From: Clostridia bacterium
GTDB taxonomy: Bacteria > Bacillota > Clostridia > Christensenellales > Borkfalkiaceae
Assembly: GCA_017886545.1 (NCBI GenBank)
Contig: JAGHJS010000073.1
Location: forward strand, 1 to 40,616
DNA length: 40,616 bases
Reading direction: 5' to 3'
Shown here: piece by piece, positions 32,352 through 40,479 of the stretch
Layout of the letters: every line of letters begins with the position of its first letter
Numbering within the stretch: position 1 is the stretch's first letter
Translations under genes and position numbers: made by a program
Notes under the pieces: generated by a model
What the model saw: the letters and a program-made list of their open reading frames with translations, nothing else
The model's database searches: none
What the model was told of the DNA's origin: nothing

Positions 32352-32676
32352 TAATCAAATTGCGCGTCCGAAAACGACGCTTTTCGGTAAGCGCACTCAA
32401 TTTGTCGCATACTTGCGACTTTCCCGAAAAGGGGTGAACGCGCGCGATTTCTATACTCTCTTGCAAAAGCAAAAACCGCGCTTTTTGCTTTTGCACATTG
32501 CGCTTTATGGAAAGCGTAACGGAAGAGGGTGAATTTGCGGCATTTATCAATATGTGTGCCAAAACAGATGCCGCAAAGAGGGAGAAACCGCTGCCGAGCG
32601 GCTTTCGCCGCGAACAGTGGTGTCTCCCTCAAAATCACGGAAAAAAGTTTTGTCAGCTCAAAACTTTTTTCGTGAA
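32352..32676 (-). repeat. Hairpin-train repeat, copy C (after metG)
   Basis: Read on the minus strand, directly after the metG stop: TCACG/CGTGA outer stem with a 12-bp AAAAAAGTTTTG hairpin (32641-32670, also a good metG terminator). The GAGGGAGA...TCTCCCTC domain and the 10-bp TTTGCGGCAT stem follow, then the box TTCACCCTCTTCCG. The next hairpins are GCTTT/AAAGC and a perfect 14-bp TGCAAAAGCAAAAA stem. Then comes a second box TTCACCCCTTTTCGG with GTCGCA/TGCGAC and CCGAAAA/TTTTCGG hairpins. Confidence 0.8.
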
Positions 32677-32680
32677 CCTT

Positions 32681-34654
32681 TTAGAATATCCCGCTCCCGC
32701 TCGGCATCGCCTTTTCGGGGGTGAGGAGAGAGAGGTTGCCCGCTTCGTCCTCGGCGCACAGCAGCATGCCCTCGCTGAGGATGCCGCGCAGTTTTGCGGG
32801 CTTTAAGTTCGTGATCATCACCACTTTTTTGCCCACCATCTCTTCGGGGGTGTAGAATTTCGCGATGCCGCTGACCACGGTGCGCGTCTCGTCCCCGACT
32901 TTTACGGTGCTCTTTAAAAGTTTGTCGCTCTTTTCCACCTTTTCGCAGGCGATGACTTCCGCGATCTGCATCTTCACTTTCGCAAAGTCGTCGATGGAAA
33001 TTTCGGCGGGGTATTCGGGCTCGTGTTTCTTTGCTGCGGCGGGCTTTGCTTCCGCCTTCGCCTCTTTGGCGGGCGCGGCTGCCGCGTGCATCGCCTCGTA
33101 CGCCGCTTCCACGTCTTTATACGCCCTGCGTTCGAACAGGTGCGCCTCGGCGGCGCTCACCTGCGTGCCGACTGCCAGCAGTCCGAATTTGTTCAGCTCG
33201 CCGTATCCGCGCGCGGAAACGCCGAACTGCGCGAGCGCCTTCTCCGCCGTTTCGGGCAGGAACGGCGCCAGCAGCGACGTTGCGATCACGATGCTCTCGG
33301 CAAGGTTATACAGCACCGTCGAAAGCCGTCCGCGTCTGCTCTCGTCTTTGGCGAGGATCCACGGCGCGGTCTCGTCGATGTACTTGTTGCAGCGGCGCAG
33401 GAAGGTGAAAATTTCGCCCAGCGCGTCCGAAATGCGGAATTCGTCCATCTTCGCGGCTACTTTATCGCGCAGCGCCTCCGCCATGGCTTTCAGCTCTCCG
33501 TCCACGGGTTCTGCCTCGCCCTCGTCGCGGAGCACGCCGCCGAAGTACTTGCGCGCCATCGCCGCCGTGCGCGAAACGAGGTTGCCGTAGGTGTTGGCGA
33601 GGTCCGCGTTCACGCGGTCGCACAGCAGTTCCCAGGTGATGTTCCCGTCGCCCTCGAACGGCATGTCGTTCAGCACAAAGTAGCGCACCGCGTCCACGCC
33701 GAAAATGCTGACCAGCTCGTCCGCATAGATCACGTTCCCGCGCGATTTGCTCATTTTGTCGCCGCCCATCAGCAGCCACGGGTGCCCGAACACCCGTTTG
33801 GGCAGGGGCAGCCCCAGCGCCATCAGAAAGATGGGCCAGTAGATGGTGTGGAAGCGGATGATGTCTTTGCCGATGACGTGCACGTCCGCAGGCCAGTATT
33901 TTTTGAACAGCTCGCCGCTGTTCCCGTCCGCGTCGTAGCCAAGCCCCGTGATGTAGTTGGTCAGCGCGTCCAGCCATACGTACACGACGTGTTTGGGGTC
34001 AAAGTCCACGGGGATGCCCCATTTGAAGGAGGTGCGCGAAACGCACAGATCCTGCAGCCCGGGCTTTAAAAAGTTGTTCACCATCTCGTTCTTGCGGGAT
34101 ACGGGCGTGATGAATTCGGGGTGTTCGTCGTAGTATTGCAAAAGCCTGTCGGCGTATTTGCTCATGCGGAAAAAGTACGCCTCTTCCTTGGCGGGCTGCA
34201 CCGATCTGCCGCAGTCGGGGCACTTGCCGTCTTTGAGCTGCGAAGGCGTCCAGAACGATTCGCAGGGCGTGCAGTACATGCCCTCGTAGCTGCCCTTATA
34301 GATGTCGCCCTGCTCGTACAGCTTTTTGAAGATCTTCTGCACCTGCCGCTCGTGCTCCTCGTCCGTCGTGCGGATGAACTTGTCGTAGGAGACGTTCATC
34401 AGATCCCAGATGCCCTTTATCTGCCCCGCCACGTTGTCCACGAACTGCTTGGGGCTCATTCCCGCGGCGGCGGCCTTCTCCTCGATCTTCTGCCCGTGCT
34501 CGTCCGTGCCCGTCTGGAAGCGCACGTCAAAGCCCTGCAGGCGCTTGAAGCGCGCGATCGCGTCGGTGAGCACGATCTCGTAGGTGTTGCCGATATGCGG
34601 CTTGCCCGAAGTGTAGGCGATCGCCGTCGTGATATAATAAGGTTTTTTGCTCAT
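32681..34654 (-). CDS. metG: Methionyl-tRNA synthetase
   Basis: The 657-residue class I synthetase has HIGN (the HIGH motif, in KPHIGNTYE), a zinc knuckle pair CTPCES...CPDCG, DKMSKSRGN (KMSKS) and the anticodon-binding helical domain. A linker rich in Ala/Lys/Pro (about 545-570) leads to a C-terminal tRNA-binding OB-fold (from about 580, KVKMQIAEVIACEKVEKSDKLLK). The ATG has AAAGGGG 8 nt upstream. Transcription starts at the promoter 34707-34735 and should end in the hairpin just past the stop. Confidence 0.97.
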   Translation of the reverse strand: MSKKPYYITTAIAYTSGKPHIGNTYEIVLTDAIARFKRLQGFDVRFQTGTDEHGQKIEEKAAAAGMSPKQFVDNVAGQIKGIWDLMNVSYDKFIRTTDEEHERQVQKIFKKLYEQGDIYKGSYEGMYCTPCESFWTPSQLKDGKCPDCGRSVQPAKEEAYFFRMSKYADRLLQYYDEHPEFITPVSRKNEMVNNFLKPGLQDLCVSRTSFKWGIPVDFDPKHVVYVWLDALTNYITGLGYDADGNSGELFKKYWPADVHVIGKDIIRFHTIYWPIFLMALGLPLPKRVFGHPWLLMGGDKMSKSRGNVIYADELVSIFGVDAVRYFVLNDMPFEGDGNITWELLCDRVNADLANTYGNLVSRTAAMARKYFGGVLRDEGEAEPVDGELKAMAEALRDKVAAKMDEFRISDALGEIFTFLRRCNKYIDETAPWILAKDESRRGRLSTVLYNLAESIVIATSLLAPFLPETAEKALAQFGVSARGYGELNKFGLLAVGTQVSAAEAHLFERRAYKDVEAAYEAMHAAAAPAKEAKAEAKPAAAKKHEPEYPAEISIDDFAKVKMQIAEVIACEKVEKSDKLLKSTVKVGDETRTVVSGIAKFYTPEEMVGKKVVMITNLKPAKLRGILSEGMLLCAEDEAGNLSLLTPEKAMPSGSGIF

Positions 34655-34706
34655 AAGCCGCCCCTTTTGGGCGCGTTTTTCGCGCCGAACGTTGGTTTTC
34701 CCGTCC

Positions 34707-34735
34707 ATTATACCGCATTTTGCGGGCAAAGTAAA
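34707..34735 (-). promoter_or_regulatory. Promoter of metG
   Basis: TTTACT and a perfect TATAAT are spaced 17 bp on the minus strand, 52 bp before the ATG. Confidence 0.75.
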
Positions 34736-34757
34736 CGAATTTTCCGCCGTAAGCGCG

Positions 34758-34787
34758 GCATAAAACGGACAAGTCCGCGCATATGGT
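34758..34787 (+). promoter_or_regulatory. Candidate sporulation sigma-E-type promoter of spmAB
   Basis: GCATAAA and CATATGGT are spaced 15 bp, resembling the sigma-E pattern (-35 near ATA, -10 CATAnnnT). The 11-mer GTCCGCGCATA here recurs exactly at the spoIVFA promoter. Confidence 0.45.
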
Positions 34788-34828
34788 AGAACGCGGTCGT
34801 TTTTTGTCGGCTGCAAAGGGGAAGGGGA

Positions 34829-35401
34829 ATGAACATCCTGTTTGTGGCGGTGTTCGCGGCGTCGTCTGCGGCGCTTTTGTTCAAAGACGCCGCCGCGTTC
34901 CTGCCCGCGCTCCTTGCGGGAGCGGGCAAGGGCGTCGCGCTCGGGCTGCAGCTCGCGGCGGTGTGGGCGGTATGGCTCGGCTTTCTGCATGTGGCGGAGG
35001 ACGCGGGGATCCTGCGCGGCCTTTCGCGCGCCGTGCGCCCGCTCACGGGCAGGCTGCTCCGCACAAAAAACGAAGCCGCGCTCGGGCAGGCGGCTGTGAA
35101 CCTGTCCGCCAACCTTCTGGGCATGGGCGGCGCGGCAACGCCCGCGGGCACGCAGGCGATGCGCCTTCTCGGGGAGGAGGGGAACGCCTTCGGCGAGGCG
35201 ATGCTGTTCGTTATCGGGTGCGCGGGAGTGCAGATCTTTCCCTCCTCCGTCATCGCGCTCCGCGCCGCCGCGGGCGCGGCGGACCCGTACGACGTGTACC
35301 TGCCCATCCTCCTCGCCTCGCTGTGCGCGCTCGCCGTCGGGGTGTCGCTCGTTCTGCTGGCGTATGCGCTGAAAAAGCGGCTGCGCAAAAGGAGCGCGTA
35401 A
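34829..35401 (+). CDS. spmA: Spore maturation protein A
   Basis: The 190-residue membrane protein has four or five hydrophobic segments and the gate-type domain NLSANLLGMGGAATPAGTQAMRLL. SpmA and SpmB are needed for normal dehydration of the spore core. The ATG has GGGGAAGGGG 1-2 nt upstream (34817-34826). It is a little shorter than usual but complete. spmB starts 1 bp after its stop. Confidence 0.92.
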   Translation: MNILFVAVFAASSAALLFKDAAAFLPALLAGAGKGVALGLQLAAVWAVWLGFLHVAEDAGILRGLSRAVRPLTGRLLRTKNEAALGQAAVNLSANLLGMGGAATPAGTQAMRLLGEEGNAFGEAMLFVIGCAGVQIFPSSVIALRAAAGAADPYDVYLPILLASLCALAVGVSLVLLAYALKKRLRKRSA

Positions 35402-35402
35402 C

Positions 35403-35912
35403 ATGCTGTTCGCCCTTCTGGTGCCGCTTTTGTTCCTCGCCGTGTTCCTCGCGGCGGCGGTGCGGCGGGTCAGGGTGTACGACAGTTTCGCAAGCGGCGT
35501 GGCGGGCGTGCTGCCCCTTTTAAAATCGCTCCTGCCGTACATCACCGCCGTGCTCATCCTCGCCGAACTGTTTGAGGCGAGCGGGCTGTCCGCCCTGCTC
35601 TCGCGGGCGCTCACGCCCGCGTTCAACGCCCTCGGCATCCCCGCCGAGCTCGCGCGGCTGGTGCTCATCAAGCCCTTTTCGGGCAGCGGCGCGCTCTCCG
35701 TCGTCAGCGACCTCTTCGCGCAGTACGGCGCCGATTCGTACATCGGCCGCTGTGCGAGCGTCGTCTACGCCGCGGGGGAAACGGTCTTTTACCTCTCCGC
35801 CGTCTACTTTGCGGGAAGGAAAAATAAAAAGCCCGTCCTGCCCGTTGCCGTCGCTTTTTTCGCAAACCTGTGCGCCGTGGCGCTCGGCTGCCTGTTCTGC
35901 CGCATCCTTTAA
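35403..35912 (+). CDS. spmB: Spore maturation protein B
   Basis: The 169-residue membrane protein has the SpmB gate motif, SLLPYITAVLILAELFEASG followed by LIKPFSGSGALSVVSDLFAQYG. YIGRCASVVYAAGETVFYL is also present. It acts with SpmA in the mother cell or spore membrane during core dehydration. Its start ATG at 35403 is coupled to spmA. Confidence 0.93.
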   Translation: MLFALLVPLLFLAVFLAAAVRRVRVYDSFASGVAGVLPLLKSLLPYITAVLILAELFEASGLSALLSRALTPAFNALGIPAELARLVLIKPFSGSGALSVVSDLFAQYGADSYIGRCASVVYAAGETVFYLSAVYFAGRKNKKPVLPVAVAFFANLCAVALGCLFCRIL

Positions 35913-36087
35913 GGCTCTGCCAAAAAATGTTAATCACAAACCTTTCACAAAACCGCCTTAAAAAACGTGTCAGTAATTAACAAGGTTAACGATTCATAGC
36001 CCGATAATCGTGTAAATTTGATAATTTTCAACAAAAAACGCACAAAAATTTAATTTTCAAAATTTTCAAAAAAAATTTTTTATTTGC

Positions 36088-36116
36088 TTTACTTTCTTGT
36101 GTGGCTTGGATATAAT
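36088..36116 (+). promoter_or_regulatory. Strong promoter with A/T-tract upstream element
   Basis: TTTACT and a perfect TATAAT (36111-36116) are spaced 17 bp. They are preceded by about 60 bp of A and T tracts that look like an UP element. Confidence 0.75.
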
Positions 36117-36122
36117 AAGAGC

Positions 36123-36246
36123 GTAATCAAACGAAAGACGCAAGCGCTTCCGCTTGGTTACCTTCAAAAGCTCATCATTTTCCCCCTTATCATATATGGA
36201 TCGGGCGCAGGCCGTAAAGGCTCTGCGCCCGGTTCATATTTTTTTT
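36123..36246 (+). ncRNA. Candidate small RNA with its own promoter and terminator
   Basis: About 124 nt run from the expected start to a T run. The 5' part can fold as GAGC/GCTC enclosing GTAATC/GGTTAC and an AAGCG-CTTC-CGCTT hairpin. The 3' part is a 15-bp terminator stem (36196-36210 with 36223-36237, two G-U pairs) followed by eight T. No good ORF is present. Short words (CAAAC, GAAA, GACGCAA, GGTTACC) recall the c-di-GMP-I riboswitch, but its helices are missing. Confidence 0.6.
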
Positions 36247-36252
36247 GGTTTC

Positions 36253-36593
36253 CGCGCAAACCTCGCAAAAGAGATGCTGCGGTTTGCGCGATTTTCAGGG
36301 GACAACCGCTGCCCTCGTCGGAGCAGTCGGCTGCGCTCTCGCTTTGCCCCAAGGAGCAAAGCTCGCATGCGCACTCCGCTCCTCCTCTTCCCAAAAATCT
36401 CGCAGTGCTTTCGCACGCTGCGATTTTTGGGAACCCTGTAATTGGTCGGGACAGCCGTTTTCCCCTCTGCGGCGCGCGCCAAATGCTCTCCATTATAAGC
36501 GCGCCGCATTCACCCCTTTCGGGTGAGCCGAATGTTTTCGGCAAATTGAGGGCGCTTGCAAAAAGTGTGATTTTTGCGCGCGCAATCAGATTG
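36253..36593 (+). repeat. Hairpin-train repeat, copy A1 (before spoIVFA)
   Basis: Bases 36253-36471 match 40123-40341 with only four differences. Parts: CGCGCAAACC/GGTTTGCGCG stem, a GGGG...CCCC domain with the CCAAAAATC...ATTTTTGG hairpin, and a variable stem GCGGCGCGC/GCGCGCCGC. Then come the box ATTCACCCCTTTCGG and the variable stems GCCGAA/TTCGGC and GCAAAAA/TTTTTGC. Together with the small RNA it fills the 840-bp spmB-spoIVFA gap. Confidence 0.85.
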
Positions 36594-36650
36594 TTTAAAA
36601 AAACAATTTTGCGTCATTTTGACAGGTTAAAACCATTCAAAAAAACTCCT

Positions 36651-36681
36651 CCCCGCAGTATATGCGGGGAAATTTTATTTT
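36651..36681 (+). terminator. Hairpin upstream of spoIVFA
   Basis: CCCCGCA pairs with TGCGGGG, followed by AAATTTTATTTT. It would insulate the spoIVF promoter from the repeat. Confidence 0.6.
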
Positions 36682-36716
36682 GTGCAGAAAGTTTGTTCTA
36701 CCGGGGCTTGTCCGCG

Positions 36717-36724
36717 CATACAAT
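36717..36724 (+). promoter_or_regulatory. Sigma-E-type -10 box of spoIVFAB
   Basis: CATACAAT is a perfect sigma-E -10, 31 bp before the ATG. spoIVF is a sigma-E operon in Bacillus. No clear -35 is visible. Confidence 0.5.
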
Positions 36725-36755
36725 GATTACACAGCAGCGAAAAGGAGGAAATTGT

Positions 36756-37535
36756 ATGAGCGAACAGATCGATTACGCCGAAATGCTGGAAATACCGGTC
36801 AGCACGCTGAACGTCACCAAAAAGAAGAGCCGCAAAAAGCGCGAACCCGACCTTAAAGAGCAGGCGGTCGCCGCCGTCAACGAGCGTGCCGAAGGGTACG
36901 AGGCGCACACGGAGGACGCGCTTCCGCCCGAAGCGCCTGCCGCCGAAGCGAACGTGGTCGACTACGGCGAGGGCGCCGTCCCCGAGGAAAAGCCGCGCAA
37001 AAAGTTTTTGGACAGCAAACTGCTCGTTGCCGAGTTTGCGGCGGTGATCGGGCTGGTCGCCCTCATCCTGCTCACCAACGTGTTCTGGCAGGACAGCGCG
37101 ATCAACACCTTTTTTGCGGGGCTTGTAAACCCGCAGGAAGAGGCAGTGCAGACGATCGACGAACGCACCTATTCCGAACTCACTCTCGGCTCCGTCGTCT
37201 CCGACGAAAGCGTGGATTGCGCCGTGTCCGATACGGGCATCCTCTCTTTCACGGCGGAATGCAGCGTCTACGCGCCCTATACCGGCACGGTGACCAACGT
37301 TTCGCAGGGCGAAGACGGGCTGTACACGATCGAAGTGGGGCATACGGCGTCCTTTTCGTCCGTGTTTTCGGGGCTGACCTACGCCTATTTTGCGGCGGGA
37401 GACGCCGTTTACCCGACCATCCCGATCGGGTACAGCGACGGTTCCGCGCAGGTCTCGGTCGCGCTTTACGACGCTGGAACGCTCATTCAGTCCTATTCCG
37501 TGGATGAAAACAATGACATCGTCTGGGATCTTTAA
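36756..37535 (+). CDS. spoIVFA: SpoIVFA-type stage IV sporulation protein (degenerate M23/LytM domain)
   Basis: The 259-residue protein has a charged N-terminal part with KKKSRKKREPD, one membrane helix (about 90-112, AEFAAVIGLVALILLTNVFW) and a C-terminal LytM-like domain. That domain includes VYAPYTGTVTNVSQGEDGLYTIEVGHTASF and GDAVYPTIPIGYSDG. The catalytic His/Asp residues of M23 peptidases are not evident, as in Bacillus SpoIVFA, which holds and regulates SpoIVFB. It is followed by a SpoIVFB-like protease, which supports the name. AAAGGAGG precedes the ATG at 36756. Confidence 0.85.
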   Translation: MSEQIDYAEMLEIPVSTLNVTKKKSRKKREPDLKEQAVAAVNERAEGYEAHTEDALPPEAPAAEANVVDYGEGAVPEEKPRKKFLDSKLLVAEFAAVIGLVALILLTNVFWQDSAINTFFAGLVNPQEEAVQTIDERTYSELTLGSVVSDESVDCAVSDTGILSFTAECSVYAPYTGTVTNVSQGEDGLYTIEVGHTASFSSVFSGLTYAYFAAGDAVYPTIPIGYSDGSAQVSVALYDAGTLIQSYSVDENNDIVWDL

Positions 37536-37623
37536 AAGGCGGCGGCACGCACGCAAGCGCGGGCGGGCGGCGGCGCGCGCCATGCGCGCGCCGCACGGAA
37601 AACGCCTGCGGCGGCAGGGGCGG

Positions 37624-38460
37624 ATGACGGTCTCCGTGCATCCGCTCTTTGTTTTGTTCGGGCTTTTCTTTTTTCTGCGCGGCGAACTGTTTCTGTTCCT
37701 CGTCTGCACCGCGGCGGCGCTCATCCATGAGTTCGGGCACGCCATATACGCCGCGCGCATCGGCTGCCGCCTGGACCGCATCCTGCTTTTGCCCTGCGGC
37801 GCGGTCGTGCAGGGGGATATAGAGGGGATCTCGCTGGCGGACGAGATACGGCTCGCCCTTGCAGGCCCCGCCGTCAACGCGGCGTGCGCGGTGCTGTTTG
37901 TCGCGCTGTGGTGGTTGTTCCCCGACACCTATGCCTTTACCGACACGGCGGCGTATATGTCGGCGGGGCTGTGCGTCATCAACCTGCTGCCCGCCTATCC
38001 GCTGGACGGCGGCAGGGTGCTCTATTGCGTTGTCGCGCGCTTTCGCGGCGCGCGCGCCGCGCGCAAAGTATGCGTTGTTTGCAGCCTGATCGTGGCGGCG
38101 GCGGTGCTGGCGCTGTTCGTGCTCAGCTGCCTGGCCGCCGTCAATTTTTCGCTCCTGTTTTTCGCGCTGTTCATCTTGTTCGGTACCTTCGGCGGCAAAG
38201 ACTGCCGCTATACCCGCCTGATGCCGGACTTTGCGAAGGAGCTCGCGCGCGGCGCGGAGGTCAAACGCGTCGCCCTGGCGGAAAGCTGTACGGTGAAAAG
38301 GGCGCTCTCCTTTCTGGAGCGCGGCAAGCAGATCGAATTTGCGGTCTACGACGGCGAAGGGGAGCTTGCCTGCGTGCTCAGCGAACGCGAATTTTTCGCG
38401 ATTTTGCAGCGGGCAGACATTTATTCGCCCATCGGAACGTATATAAACGGCGGTTTCTGA
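37624..38460 (+). CDS. spoIVFB: SpoIVFB-type M50 intramembrane metalloprotease
   Basis: The 278-residue site-2-type protease should cut pro-sigma-K late in sporulation. The zinc motif ALIHEFGHAIYAA (HExxH) lies in the first membrane segments, the third ligand in NLLPAYPLDGGR, and a CBS-like C-terminal part from about 215 (SCTVKRALSFLERGKQIEFAVYD). I chose the ATG at 37624 because SpoIVFB begins with a short segment and then HPLF. Earlier in-frame starts would add a very basic leader read through the end of spoIVFA. The gap to spoIVFA is 88 bp. Confidence 0.92.
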   Translation: MTVSVHPLFVLFGLFFFLRGELFLFLVCTAAALIHEFGHAIYAARIGCRLDRILLLPCGAVVQGDIEGISLADEIRLALAGPAVNAACAVLFVALWWLFPDTYAFTDTAAYMSAGLCVINLLPAYPLDGGRVLYCVVARFRGARAARKVCVVCSLIVAAAVLALFVLSCLAAVNFSLLFFALFILFGTFGGKDCRYTRLMPDFAKELARGAEVKRVALAESCTVKRALSFLERGKQIEFAVYDGEGELACVLSEREFFAILQRADIYSPIGTYINGGF

Positions 38461-38498
38461 ACAAAAACAGCCGAATTCCTGCATAAAACATAAAAAAT

Positions 38499-38522
38499 CC
38501 GTGATTTCGGCACGGTTTTTTT
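38499..38522 (+). terminator. Terminator of spoIVFAB
   Basis: CCGTG-atttcgg-CACGG is followed by seven T. A run of six A upstream makes it partly bidirectional. Confidence 0.75.
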
Positions 38523-38532
38523 GCGTTTGCTC

Positions 38533-38561
38533 TTGCAAAGGTGATAAACTTGTGTTAAAAT
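38533..38561 (+). promoter_or_regulatory. Promoter of rng
   Basis: TTGCAA and TAAAAT are spaced 17 bp, 73 bp before the ATG. Confidence 0.6.
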
Positions 38562-38634
38562 AATAAGCAAAGCGCATCAAAGAAGCGTTTGTCACTATCG
38601 CCGCTCGCGGCGGCAGCGGAGCAGTTCTGTAGTT

Positions 38635-40113
38635 ATGCAAAAGACCATGTTTTTCGACCGCTTCGGCACGACGAATATCGCGGCGGTCGTCGAAGCGGGC
38701 AAACTTGTCGAATTTCACGCGGACGGGCAGACGGACCGCGATACAGCCGGGAATATTTATAAAGGGCGCGTCGTCAATGTGCTGGCAGGCATGCAGGCGG
38801 CGTTTGTCGCGTACGGGGCGGACAGGAACGGCTACCTCGCCGCGGGAGACATGCCCGCGGAGGCGGAGGGCGACGTGCCCGCCGAACTCAACGTAAAGGT
38901 CGGCGATACCGTGATGGTGCAGGTCTCCAAAGCGCCCATCGGCACGAAGGGCGCGCGCCTCACGATGAACGTGTCGTTTGTCGGCAAAAATCTGATCTAT
39001 CTCCCTTCGGCGGCGTTCTGCGCCATATCGCGCAAGATCACCGACGAACAGACGCGCGAAAGGCTGCTGAACTGGGCAAAAAAACTTGCGCCCGAGGGCG
39101 GCGTCATCCTGCGCACACAGGCGGAGGGGGCGCGCTTTCCGCTGCTGAAAGAGGAACTCCGCACGCTGCGCCGCATGTACGAAGACGCGCGCGAAGCGTA
39201 TGAATCCGCTTCCGTCGGCGACTGCGTGTTCCGCGAAGGGGATCTGCACGCGCGGCTGCTGCGCGATTTCGACCTGACGGACGTGGACAAGGTGTATATA
39301 GGCGACGCGCAGGCGTACGCCCGCGCCGAAAAGCTGTTTGCCTCCGCAAAGAGCGGGCTGAAAAACAAGTTGGTCCGCTATACCGGCGAACGCGAGATGT
39401 TTGAGTTTTTCGGGCTGGAACAGCAGCTTTGCGCGCTGACCGATCACCGCGTCGAGCTGGAGAGCGGCGCGTATCTGATCATCGACAAGACCGAAGCGCT
39501 CACCGCGATCGACGTGAACACGGGCAAATTCACGGGCGAAACGGGGCTGGAAGATACGGTGTTCCGCACCAACCTCCTCGCCGCGCGCGAGATCGCGCGG
39601 CAGGTGCGCCTGCGCAACATCGGCGGCATCGTCGTCGTCGACTTTATCGACATGGCGAGCGAAGAACACCGCCTTGCCGTCACGAAGGAGCTGGAAAATT
39701 GCCTGCGCAGCGACCGCGCGCAGTGCAACGTGATGCCGATGACCGATTTCGGGCTGGTGCAGTTCACGCGGAAAAAGGTAAAGTGCGACAACATGGTCGT
39801 GCTGACCAAACCCTGCCCGCACTGCAGCGGCGCGGGTTCGGTCCCGTCCGACGAATTCCTTGCGTTCCGTATCCAGAGCGCGCTGAAAAAATGCTTTGCG
39901 GAAGGGTATAAAAACGCGGTGGTCGAGCTGAACGCGGGGCTGTATGCCTACATTGTTTCGACGCGGCGGTTTTCCGCCCTGGTCCGGAACGAATGGCGGG
40001 AAAAGCGCGTATACATGATCCCGCACCGCACCTATCACGAGGAACAGTTCACCGTGCGCGGCGACAACGGCCGCGTGCTCACCCTTCCCGATACGGCGAA
40101 GCTGCTGTATTAA
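38635..40113 (+). CDS. rng: Ribonuclease E/G
   Basis: The 492-residue endoribonuclease has an S1 RNA-binding domain near the N-terminus (GNIYKGRVVNVLAGMQAAFVAYG). The catalytic DNase-I-like domain has AIDVNTGKFTG and IVVVDFIDM, which hold the metal-binding aspartates. The Zn-link CPHCSGAGS is followed by a small domain. The length is that of RNase G, without the long scaffold tail of RNase E. The Shine-Dalgarno is weak (GCGGAG about 13 nt upstream). spoIVFB-rng is a known Clostridia order; rplU normally follows and would lie beyond the window. Confidence 0.95.
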   Translation: MQKTMFFDRFGTTNIAAVVEAGKLVEFHADGQTDRDTAGNIYKGRVVNVLAGMQAAFVAYGADRNGYLAAGDMPAEAEGDVPAELNVKVGDTVMVQVSKAPIGTKGARLTMNVSFVGKNLIYLPSAAFCAISRKITDEQTRERLLNWAKKLAPEGGVILRTQAEGARFPLLKEELRTLRRMYEDAREAYESASVGDCVFREGDLHARLLRDFDLTDVDKVYIGDAQAYARAEKLFASAKSGLKNKLVRYTGEREMFEFFGLEQQLCALTDHRVELESGAYLIIDKTEALTAIDVNTGKFTGETGLEDTVFRTNLLAAREIARQVRLRNIGGIVVVDFIDMASEEHRLAVTKELENCLRSDRAQCNVMPMTDFGLVQFTRKKVKCDNMVVLTKPCPHCSGAGSVPSDEFLAFRIQSALKKCFAEGYKNAVVELNAGLYAYIVSTRRFSALVRNEWREKRVYMIPHRTYHEEQFTVRGDNGRVLTLPDTAKLLY

Positions 40114-40122
40114 AAAAGTGCT

Positions 40123-40469
40123 CGCGCAAACCTCGCAAAAGAGATGCTGCGGTTTGCGCGATTTTGAGGGGAAAACCGCTGCCCTCGTCGGAGCAGTCGG
40201 CTGCGCTCTCGCTCAGCCCCAAGGAGCAAAGCTCGCATGCGCACTCCGCTCCTCCTCTTCCCAAAAATCTCGCAGTGCTTTCGCACGCTGCGATTTTTGG
40301 GAACCCTGTAATTGGTCGGGACAGCCGTTTTCCCCTCTGCGCATGACCTTTGAAGGCTTCTCCTATTAAAAAGTCATGCGCATTCACCCCTTTCGCGTGA
40401 GTCGCAAGTATGCGACAAATGGGGTGCGCTTTTCCAAAGGCGTGGCTTTGGAACGCGCAATTTGATTAA
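40123..40469 (+). repeat. Hairpin-train repeat, copy A2 (after rng)
   Basis: It begins 10 bp after the rng stop. It is nearly identical to A1 over 219 bp, with outer stem GAGGGGAAAACCGCT (14 of 15 paired). Beyond that the sequence differs from A1 but pairs again: GCGCATGAC/GTCATGCGC, the box ATTCACCCCTTTCG, GTCGCA/TGCGAC and TCCAAAG/CTTTGGA. It ends in a CGCGCAATTTGATTA shared with copy C. Confidence 0.85.
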
Positions 40470-40479
40470 GGAAAAGTGC

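Noticed and set aside
36123-36180. A c-di-GMP-I riboswitch
   Set aside because: Short core words match, but the two long helices of that riboswitch cannot form and no gene follows the terminator directly.
37483-40038. An 851-codon antisense frame across spoIVFB and rng
   Set aside because: It is a shadow of two well-supported genes and has no ribosome site.
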